A stretch of DNA of 64,000 nt, taken from contig JADJII010000005.1 in the NCBI GenBank assembly GCA_016707075.1, positions 1-64,000 on the forward strand. The letters run 5' to 3'. This document shows, one piece after another, positions 34,322 through 41,167 of this stretch. Position numbers and translations under genes: made by a program. The notes under the pieces are model-generated. The model saw only the letters and a list, made by a program, of their open reading frames with translations, was not told where the DNA came from and ran no database searches. The stretch's first letter is position 1. Every line of letters begins with the position of its first letter. The stretch comes from Egaibacter danicus. Its GTDB lineage: Bacteria; Pseudomonadota; Gammaproteobacteria; Burkholderiales; Burkholderiaceae_C.

Positions 34322-34999
34322 TCAACGAACGGTCACGCGCAGCTGAACCTGCACCAGCGCCTGGCTGGACCACCGGCCACTGCTGGCGAGGGCGCTCTGG
34401 TTGCCGCTGCCCTGCGAATCCGAATGCGCCACGGTGATCCACTCGCCCACCGGCACCAGCAGCGAGGTCGCGGTGCTCGCGGTTGGCGACATCATCGTGC
34501 CTTTGCCCTGCGAGGCGTCCAGTTCCAGCTCCACCAGGTCGCCGCCTTCCCAGCGCGCGATGGCATCAAACCCGGTGCCGGATTCCAGCAGCACCGTGCC
34601 GGGCACGATCACCAGCACGCCGTTTTGAATCACGGCCTGCACCAGTCGCAGCGGCACGCTGTTGCGCAGGCCCACGGCCACGCGCCGGCCGTTCAGCACC
34701 AGCACCTGCTGCAGCATGTTGGTGTTGCTGGACTGCTGGTCTTGCCGTGCGTTGACGTCCGCATTGGCGGACGACGCGTTGGGCCGCAGCCGGATGTTGC
34801 CCCGGGCTGAGATACCCGACTGCTCGGCGCTGGTCTGGTTGATCTGCCGCACCTCGATGCTCAGGTTGCGCAACGGCAGCGTGGAGGTGATGTTGCCCTG
34901 TGCAGAGTTGGTTGCTCCTGAATTGATAGCTGTTTGCGCATAACCGACGAGGGCTAGAGGCATAAAACATGCATAAAAGAGGACGTTTTTGAGCGTCAT
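34322..34999 (-). CDS. exported secretin-N-like protein of the surface operon
   Basis: A 225-residue exported protein, last gene of the seven-gene operon. The signal peptide ends at VGYAQ and overlaps repeat copy D, which encodes PLALVGYAQTAINS. The mature part starts LRNLSIEVRQINQTSAEQSG and contains MLQQVLVLNGRRVAVGLRNS, a pattern like the short N-domains of type II/IV secretins, without the secretin pore. A role in recognising or anchoring the surface structure is inference. No cysteine pair or enzymatic motif is seen. Confidence 0.65.
   Translation of the reverse strand: MTLKNVLFYACFMPLALVGYAQTAINSGATNSAQGNITSTLPLRNLSIEVRQINQTSAEQSGISARGNIRLRPNASSANADVNARQDQQSSNTNMLQQVLVLNGRRVAVGLRNSVPLRLVQAVIQNGVLVIVPGTVLLESGTGFDAIARWEGGDLVELELDASQGKGTMMSPTASTATSLLVPVGEWITVAHSDSQGSGNQSALASSGRWSSQALVQVQLRVTVR
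34913..34979 (+). repeat. interspersed repeat copy D (signal peptide of secretin-N-like gene)
   Basis: TGCTCCTGAATTGATAGC, then TGTTTGCGCATAACCGACG, then AGGGCTAGAGGC and the right palindrome ATAAAACATGCATAAAA. It is translated in antisense into the signal-peptide end and first mature residues of the gene at 34322-34999. Confidence 0.8.
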
Positions 35000-35034
35000 G
35001 GCGGGTTCACCTCCTGAACGGGCGGGCCCGCAGT

Positions 35035-35529
35035 TCAGAGGGCTGCGAGGTCCATGTACACGGGCCAGCCCAGTGCTGGCGCCGGGCTGGCAGGCCTATT
35101 GTCCTTCAGGCTGAATTCATGCTGCAGCGCCACGTCGTACCGGCCTGCGCGGTTGGCGCAGATGCGGTAGCCGCCCTCAGAGGGCTGAATCCACACGCCG
35201 GTGCTGCCGCTGGCCAGCACCTGCCAGCCCGTCATGCCGGGCTGGGTGAGCCGCAGATCCATGCAAAACCCCTTGCGCAGGGTCGATACCAGCACCACGC
35301 GCTGCAGCGCCGAGATGCGCCCGGTCTGCGCATCGGCAGCGGGCAGCAGGGGTGGGTAACTGTTTTCGACGACGCGCAACACCGGGGGGATGATGATGCG
35401 GAAGTCCAGCGAGCTGCTAGTCTGGTGACCGTTCAGGCTGAGGGCGCCGTCAGCGCGAGCGGGCGATACGCCGCTGCCCGTCCCCAGCCCGAAGGCCAGT
35501 GCCGCGATCAGGAGTCTGTGGTGGGCCAT
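35035..35529 (-). CDS. exported pilin-like protein of the surface operon (LDFRII motif)
   Basis: A 164-residue exported protein with a signal peptide ending near SPARA. Residues about 40-55 read SSLDFRIIIPPVLRVVEN, the same LDFRIIxPxVL motif as the major pilin-like subunit at 39640, so the two probably share a beta-sandwich strand used in subunit contact. A cysteine pair (FCMDL, ICANRAG) could form a disulphide. It sits 91 bp downstream of the beta-barrel gene and 35 bp before the last gene. A tip or adaptor subunit is a reasonable guess. Confidence 0.65.
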   Translation of the reverse strand: MAHHRLLIAALAFGLGTGSGVSPARADGALSLNGHQTSSSLDFRIIIPPVLRVVENSYPPLLPAADAQTGRISALQRVVLVSTLRKGFCMDLRLTQPGMTGWQVLASGSTGVWIQPSEGGYRICANRAGRYDVALQHEFSLKDNRPASPAPALGWPVYMDLAAL

Positions 35530-35620
35530 GCCTGCCTATCGGCAGGTGAGGGCATTACTTGAGTGGGATCACGTTTTCCCGCCGGGCCGCACACGAAGTG
35601 GCAAGCGTGGGGCAGTATCT

Positions 35621-37575
35621 TCAATCACTTCCCTGGCGGACCACGCCAATGCTAAGGCGCGTGTCTTCCCGCACACGAACCTCAACCGATGTGCCGCCAT
35701 CTCCAGCCGCGGCCCAGGGCAAGGGCAGAGTCTCATTGAGCACGGTGACCACGTGGGGCCCGGCCGAGACGAACGGAAACTCAAAACGCCCCTGGCTGTC
35801 GGTTCGCACTGCGTACAGGTTGTCCAGGTACACGGTGGCATTGGCGGCGCTGACCTCGTTGGCCTCCTGGCGGCCATTGCGGTTGGCATCCAGAAACACC
35901 GTGCCTTCGATGCGGCCACCGCCGTCCAGCACGCGCCCGCCCAGTGGTGCGCTGCGGCTGCCGGCACGGTCTTCAAAGCGCAGCACCATCAGTATGGCGC
36001 GACTGCTGTTCGCAGAGACCGGCAGCAGCGTGGGTGGTGCCAGCGGATCAATCAGCACGACGGTGCGGCCCTGGCCCCGGGCGTAGTTGTAGCTGCTCTC
36101 CAGGCTCCAGCGCGGGTTGATGCGCCAGCTCACATTGAGGCTGGTGCTGAATTGGGAGGCGCCCGCGCTGGTGCGGTCGGTGCTGAAATGACCCCGCAGC
36201 AGGGTGCTGGCGCTCACCGGCCCGCCCAGCGAGGCGGCAGCGGTCCAGCGGTTGTAGCTTTGCAGCGCGCTGGCTTCGTGGCCCGCGCTCAGGCTGGTGT
36301 TCAGGGACCAACTGGTGGGCAGGAGCCAGTCGTGGTCCAGCGTCAGCGTTTGGGAGCGGGTCTGGTCCAGCTCGCTGGCCAGACTCAGGCGCGCACTGCT
36401 GCTGCCCCAGTCGTTTTGCCAGCGGGCATCGGCATACGTTGTCCAGGCGTTCCCATTGAAATGCCGCACGGAGCCGCCCAGGCCAAAACTCAGGTCGCGG
36501 CTGTAGCGCCCGCGCAGACTGCCGGTGGCAAACACGCCGGTGATGTCGGGGCTGGAGACCGAGCGCAGCCAGTCCAGCCCGCCTTCGGCGGACCACTGAC
36601 GCGTGTGCCAGGTGGTGCGCACGTAGGCGCCCGAGGTGTCGTTGACCATGGGCTGACCGGCCCAACTCAGGTCGGTGTCCAGCCAGTACAGACCCCAGCT
36701 GTAGTTGCCGGAGCCCTGTTTCCATCCACCATCCAGCCAGACGCCGCTGTGCTGGCCGCTCACATTGCTGGCGCGGGTGGTAATCAGGTTGGCCTGCAGG
36801 CTGAGGGCGTCTTGCTCGCGGCGCACTGAAACCTGGGCCGACTGGGCGTTCAACAGGTCGCTGGGCAATACAGGGGTGTCCAGCAATGAGATCTGGTCTG
36901 CGCGGGTGAGGCGTGCAGCCAGTTGCCAGGCGCGCTGTCCAGTTGTGTGCCCATCGAGCTGATGTGCCCGGTCTGGGCGCGAAAACCGCTGGTGGGCGAG
37001 CCTTCCAGCCGACCAGGCTGCCCGCTACTGGCTTGCAGTTGCAGGCCGCGGCCCGCGTTGCTCCATTCCGTACTCAGGCCTTCAACCAGGTTGCCGGGCA
37101 CATACACGCGCGAGGGCAATCGGGTGACCGGGGGCGCCAGCGAGCCCAGCACGCCCGCTTCGTTGTTGACGCGCCAGCCACCCTCGACCGGCAGGCCGCG
37201 CTGGCGCAGCGTCAGCGAACCCTGTCCTTGGGCAGCCGCGTTCACGTCGGCAGATAACACGCCGTAATTGGGGGTCTCTATCAGCCCGTAAAACGCCAAA
37301 CCAGCGGAGGTTTTCCGGTCATCAAATGGGTCAGTGCCCAGGCGGGTTTCAAACCGCAGGTAACGCGCCCAGCCGTCCGGGTTGTAGAGCGCCTCGTCGC
37401 CATCGGCATCTGCGGCTGCCGGGCTGGTCAGGCCTTCGATGACGCGGTCCTGATAAACCGGCGAAGCGGGTGCAGGTGCAGGCGTGCCTGCGGGCTCAGC
37501 GACGGTCGGAGTGGTCTGCGCCCATGCCGTGCATCCGCCTGCCAGGACCATCAGCGTGGCGATCGCACGCTTCAT
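35621..37575 (-). pseudogene. beta-barrel outer-membrane protein with SdrD/Cna-B-like C-domain, frameshifted
   Basis: About 651 residues when the frames at 37575-36925 and 36935-35621 are joined. A signal peptide (MKRAIATLMVLAGGCTAWAQ) precedes a region of alternating hydrophobic strands with aromatic ends (for example YSWGLYWLDTDLSWAG) that looks like an outer-membrane barrel. The C-terminal 100 residues contain GTVFLDANRNGRQEANE, an SdrD/Cna-B-like beta-sandwich motif. It is shorter than a classical usher (about 800) and I see no plug domain. One base is missing near 36928-36936. It sits after the chaperone-like gene (ATGA overlap). Confidence 0.7.
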
Positions 37576-38420
37576 GGCGCGAAGCGTTGCTCCAGCGGAA
37601 GGCGGATCTTGCCCCACTCCAGTGTTCCCTTGACCGCCAGTGGGTACTGGATGATGGGTGGCTTTTTGCCCTCCGCGATCACCGGACTTAGCGCAATCAG
37701 GCGCACATCGCCCGGCAGGATGGGGTTGTCAGCCGGGGCCATCTCGAACTCTGCACCCGTAGCGTCCTTGCCAGTGAGAAAACCGTCCAGTCGGCCATGT
37801 GCGTTGCCGCTGTTGCGGACTTCCAGCACAGGCAATTGCTGGCCATTCACCAGAGCCACGCGGGTGCTGACTATTTCCAGCCGGGGCTCGGCCCCTCCGA
37901 TGGAGGCGTACACAATCACTGCAATGCGGCCACCCACGGGGAAGTTGAGGTTGTCCTTCGCCACGCGGGTGGGGTCCAGCCCTTCAATCATGATGGCGAA
38001 GCGGCATTCGCGGGCCGGGGTATCGGGCGGGGGCGTAATCTCAAAACGGAAGCGAAAGCGCGCACTGGGCGCAATGGTCAGCTCGCGCCGCTCCAGCGCC
38101 ACCCACGGCCTGCAACTGTCGGCGGCCAGCTCGTCCGTGAACGCGGCGGTGTTGTCGGGGCGGTAGGTCCAGTCATTGGTGTAGACGCGGTAGTGACCAC
38201 TTTGAACACCGACGTGCTGAATGTCAATCACCTGGCGCTGCATCTGGCCTGCCTTGAGCTGCACCTCAAAGCGCGGCGGCGAGATGTAGGCCGCAAAACC
38301 TTGGGCCTGCGCGCGTGAACCCACTAGCCCGCTCAGTATCATCGTCGTGACAACGAGCGTCATCAGGGTGACCGACAGATAGCCCCGGCAATCACGATTC
38401 AAGTCGGTAGTGCGTGGCAT
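37572..38420 (-). CDS. PapD-like periplasmic chaperone of the surface operon
   Basis: A 282-residue exported protein. After a long N-terminal signal (ending near SRAQA) comes a first immunoglobulin-like domain: YISPPRFEVQLKAGQMQRQV, a central acidic segment and ARFRFRFEITPPPD, the pattern of pilus-assembly chaperones. A second beta domain follows (about 170-275, VLEVRNSGNAHGRLDGF). Chaperones of this type hold unfolded subunits by donor-strand complementation, which fits the LDFRII-type subunits nearby. Cysteines in DSCRPW and ARECRF may form a disulphide. Confidence 0.75.
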   Translation of the reverse strand: MPRTTDLNRDCRGYLSVTLMTLVVTTMILSGLVGSRAQAQGFAAYISPPRFEVQLKAGQMQRQVIDIQHVGVQSGHYRVYTNDWTYRPDNTAAFTDELAADSCRPWVALERRELTIAPSARFRFRFEITPPPDTPARECRFAIMIEGLDPTRVAKDNLNFPVGGRIAVIVYASIGGAEPRLEIVSTRVALVNGQQLPVLEVRNSGNAHGRLDGFLTGKDATGAEFEMAPADNPILPGDVRLIALSPVIAEGKKPPIIQYPLAVKGTLEWGKIRLPLEQRFAP

Positions 38421-38422
38421 GT

Positions 38423-38917
38423 TCAGTCTGTATCGAGTTCGAAGTGAAAGGCCAGCCGCCGTGAGTTGCTCATCCAGCGGCCATCGGTGCGCAGATACAC
38501 CAGCATCTGATCTTCCAGCAGGGGCTGGGTGATGGGCCCTGCGTAAACCAGGCCACGTTCTCCCGAAACCAGCCGACCGGCAAGCAGCTTTCCCTGGGTT
38601 TGCCACTGGGCTGTCATGCGCGGGCCGTCGTCCTGCGGCAGCACCATATAGATACGACCCGCGCGGCCCACCCACGCTCGGGTATCGATACGGATGTTCA
38701 CGCGAATCAGGGCTTCGACATCGTGGTCGGCCGCGCGGCCCGGCGCGAGTGAGCGCCACTCCATCCGGGCGTTGGGAGAGATGACCTGACTGGCCGAATC
38801 GTCCAGGCGATGGGTTGCAGCCCCGACGGGCGGGAGCTGGCAGGCCATGCCGAGAAACAGCGCTGCAACGAAAAGTGTGCGTGACAGGGAATTTCCCGAC
38901 GTGAGGGCCAAATTCAT
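38423..38917 (-). CDS. exported beta-rich protein of the surface operon
   Basis: A 164-residue exported protein with a signal peptide (ending near PVGAA). The mature part is strand-rich: NARMEWRSLAPGRAADHDV, then WVGRAGRIYMVLPQDDG and a C-terminal RLAFHFELDTD. I do not recognise the family. ATGA overlap with the upstream pilin-like gene and a 2-bp gap to the chaperone gene show it belongs to the operon. No cysteine is present in the mature part. Confidence 0.6.
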   Translation of the reverse strand: MNLALTSGNSLSRTLFVAALFLGMACQLPPVGAATHRLDDSASQVISPNARMEWRSLAPGRAADHDVEALIRVNIRIDTRAWVGRAGRIYMVLPQDDGPRMTAQWQTQGKLLAGRLVSGERGLVYAGPITQPLLEDQMLVYLRTDGRWMSNSRRLAFHFELDTD

Positions 38918-39534
38918 GGGGACGTCATGGTGTAGGTCACCCGGCCATCGTAGGTTCCGGCGGCGCGCACGGCGGTGTTGGCGTATGAAAACGTGTGGCA
39001 GTTTTCCACATACGTATTGGCGGCGATGGTCCGCAAAAACTGCGTGCCGCCGCTGAACGTGCCGGGAGGGATATCCGCCGTGGCATTTCCCAGCGCCGTG
39101 CTGGTCCAGCTGATGGACGTGAAGGGAATCACATCGCCACCTGCGCTGGTCAGGTTGGCGGGCGAGGTGACCTGCAGCGTGGCCGAAGCGGCCTGTGCAT
39201 TGTTGGCGCGCCGGTAATAACCACCCACATAAACCTGTCCCGAGGCGGGGACACACACGTTAAATCCATCCCAGGGGCTGTTGGCCTGCGTGCTGTTGCT
39301 GGTCATGGGCAGGGCGGTGCTGTTGCCCAGTTGGGCTGCCGCGATGCTCAAACTGACCTGATTGACGGTTGCGACATTGTTGTCCAGCGTGCCGTTGCCT
39401 ACCTGCAAAAAGAGTCGCCTCGACCCGCCCGCGATGGTCAGCACCCACGCCTGCGCTATGGTCGCGTGTGTCACGCACACCGCCATGATCATCCAGCAGA
39501 TCAGGCGGTAGGTTGAACGGTTTGCCGTGTGCAT
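38914..39534 (-). CDS. second pilin-like exported subunit
   Basis: A 206-residue exported protein; the signal peptide probably runs to HATIAQA. The C-terminus (FSYANTAVRAAGTYDGRVTY) shares a YANT-AGTY-RVTYT block with the major pilin-like protein at 39640-40254, supporting homologous subunits. Two cysteines in the mature part (VCVPASG and ENCHTF) could pair. It is the first gene after the intrinsic terminator, so its expression depends on read-through. An earlier start would add 16 residues. Confidence 0.65.
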   Translation of the reverse strand: MHTANRSTYRLICWMIMAVCVTHATIAQAWVLTIAGGSRRLFLQVGNGTLDNNVATVNQVSLSIAAAQLGNSTALPMTSNSTQANSPWDGFNVCVPASGQVYVGGYYRRANNAQAASATLQVTSPANLTSAGGDVIPFTSISWTSTALGNATADIPPGTFSGGTQFLRTIAANTYVENCHTFSYANTAVRAAGTYDGRVTYTMTSP

Positions 39535-39552
39535 GGCTACAAAGTGTAGGAG

Positions 39553-39587
39553 AAAAAAAAGGAGGCGCGCCGCGAGCGGCACCCTCC
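39553..39587 (-). terminator. intrinsic terminator/attenuator after the major pilin-like gene
   Basis: On the minus strand a 27-nt GC-rich hairpin (GGAGG...CCTCC outer stem with GCCGC/GCGGC inner pairing, 39587-39561) is followed by eight T residues (39560-39553). It stands between the first operon gene and the remaining six, a standard way to overproduce a major subunit. Confidence 0.8.
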
Positions 39588-39639
39588 GTGATGAACACCC
39601 CGATGGCGTCAGCGTGTCATGTCATGGGCTGTAACCGCG

Positions 39640-40254
39640 TTACAGCATCGATGCTGTGTAGGTTACCCGGCTGTTGTTGGCTGGGGTCGCGCCGTAAGTA
39701 CCGGCTGGCACCACGGTGGTGTTGGCATAGCTGTAGGTCCAGTTGGCGGTCCGGTTGGTGACCTTGCCGCTGCTCACAGCAATGCTGGCAGCTGCACCAG
39801 CACCCGCAGCGGGAATACCGGGATGTGGGAAGTTGGCGGCGTCGCTGGAGGTGGCGGTAATTTCAGCCCAGGGGATGGTGTCGGTGACGACGCCATTGGT
39901 GAGAGCGCCCACGGTATTGGCTGTGACCGTGATGGCACCGTTGTTGCCCACAACGCGCACAGGAACCACGTTGCCGGTGATGGCGCCTGCGGCGGCGCCG
40001 GTACCAATGGCGGCTGAATTGGTGGTGTAGTCGAAGGTCACGAGGTCAATCGTGCCGTTGGCCGTCAGCGTTGTGCCTGCAGCACCCGAGCCCACGGCGA
40101 GAAACAGCACTTTGGGGACGATGATCCGGAAGTCCAGGCGCGCGTTGGCCGTGATCGTCCCGGCACCGGTGGTGATCGCGGATTCGGCTGAGGCCAGCAA
40201 GGGCGTAGCCAAAGCGAGCGCAATGGCTGTCTTGACCCACAAATTGTTATTCAT
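39640..40254 (-). CDS. major pilin-like exported subunit
   Basis: A 204-residue exported protein with a clean signal peptide (MNNNLWVKTAIALALATPLL, cleaved after ASA). The mature part begins ESAITTGAGTITANARLDFR and carries the LDFRIIVPKVL motif also present in the gene at 35035; it is rich in Thr, Ala, Gly and Asn, lacks cysteine and ends VPAGTYGATPANNSRVTYT. These are features of fimbrial or Csu-type subunits. A good ribosome-binding site (AAAGGATG) precedes the ATG and a strong terminator follows the gene, as for an abundant subunit. Confidence 0.7.
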   Translation of the reverse strand: MNNNLWVKTAIALALATPLLASAESAITTGAGTITANARLDFRIIVPKVLFLAVGSGAAGTTLTANGTIDLVTFDYTTNSAAIGTGAAAGAITGNVVPVRVVGNNGAITVTANTVGALTNGVVTDTIPWAEITATSSDAANFPHPGIPAAGAGAAASIAVSSGKVTNRTANWTYSYANTTVVPAGTYGATPANNSRVTYTASML

Positions 40255-40498
40255 CCCATCATCCTTTCGAACGGCGTTTATGCCGAAACTGTATTAAAGA
40301 AAAAGCCTCATCTGCCGAAGCGGTGCGCGAATGATAGGGTTGGGGCGTGGACATTGCAATTGCAGAGATGTGGAAAAGTCCACAAAATCAATCACTTGGA
40401 CTGATTAGTTGCACAAACGGTAGAGGTTTGCCGATAAGCGGTTTAGGTTCGCGCTCAAGTTTTCCGCCGTCATGTCGAAAAGGGGCTTCCAGAGGGAT
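40255..40498 (-). promoter_or_regulatory. 244-bp upstream region of the surface operon with three palindromes
   Basis: Upstream of the major pilin-like gene are three short dyads: the perfect palindrome TGCAATTGCA (40355-40364), GTGGA-AAAG-TCCAC (40370-40383) and AATCA-N7-TGATT (40390-40406). A TAATAC near 40290 on the minus strand is a possible -10. The convergent Lrp gene ends at 40499. The clustering of dyads suggests regulated expression. Confidence 0.4.
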
Positions 40499-40984
40499 CT
40501 ATTTGCCCACGCGCTGCAGATGCCCCAGCGGCAGCGCGCTGTAGGCCTTCACCTCGCCCAGCGAAAAGCTGGTGTGCAGGTCTTTCACGTTGGGCAGGTT
40601 GATCAACACTTCACGCGCAAACTGGCTGAAGCTGTTCAGGTCGCGGCTCACCACCTGCAGCTCGAACGTGCCGGTGCCGCTGATGTAGTGGCAGCTGATG
40701 ACTTCGGGGATGGTGCGAATGGCTTCTTCCAGCGCCTGCAGCACGTCGCCGCTGTTGCGGTCGGCGTCCAGCCGCACAAAGGCCAAAACGCCCAGGCCGA
40801 TCTTGTGGCGGTCAATTTCCGCCCGGTAGCCGGTGATGAAGCCACCTTCTTCCAGCGCCCGCACGCGTCGCCAGCACGGTGCCGCCGACAGGCCCACGCG
40901 CGAGGCCAACTCGGCATTGGTCAGGCGGGCGTCCATTTGCAGCTCGCCCAGAATGGCGAGGTCAAACTTGTCCAAAGTTTCCAT
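40499..40984 (-). CDS. Lrp/AsnC-family transcriptional regulator
   Basis: A 161-residue feast/famine regulator. The N-terminal winged HTH (LDKFDLAILGELQMDARLTN, ASRVGLSAAPCWRRVRALEE) is followed by the RAM/AsnC ligand domain (GVLAFVRLDADRN, EVISCHYISGTGTFELQVV). It is divergent from the indolepyruvate oxidoreductase gene and is probably its regulator, responding to an aromatic or branched amino acid. ATG 40993 would add three residues. Confidence 0.9.
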   Translation of the reverse strand: METLDKFDLAILGELQMDARLTNAELASRVGLSAAPCWRRVRALEEGGFITGYRAEIDRHKIGLGVLAFVRLDADRNSGDVLQALEEAIRTIPEVISCHYISGTGTFELQVVSRDLNSFSQFAREVLINLPNVKDLHTSFSLGEVKAYSALPLGHLQRVGK

Positions 40985-41167
40985 GATTGGCATTTTCGCG
41001 CAAGATTCTTTCTCAAACAAGCGTTAATCGGGCAAAGAAAGCAAAGACATATCAGCGCCGCACGCATACACTTTCCCTCCAGATAGAGAGGCAACCCCAC
41101 CTAAGTTGCTGATCGTTTTTGACCGCTCACGAGGCGGTTTTCGTCACATTCTGGAGAACCTTCGCCA

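Noticed and set aside
35528..36829. A 433-residue open frame on the plus strand across the beta-barrel gene
   Set aside because: Its product is low-complexity (Ala/Gly/Gln/Val-rich) with no family motif, whereas the minus strand encodes coherent barrel strands and an SdrD-like motif. High-GC antisense frames are often open by chance.
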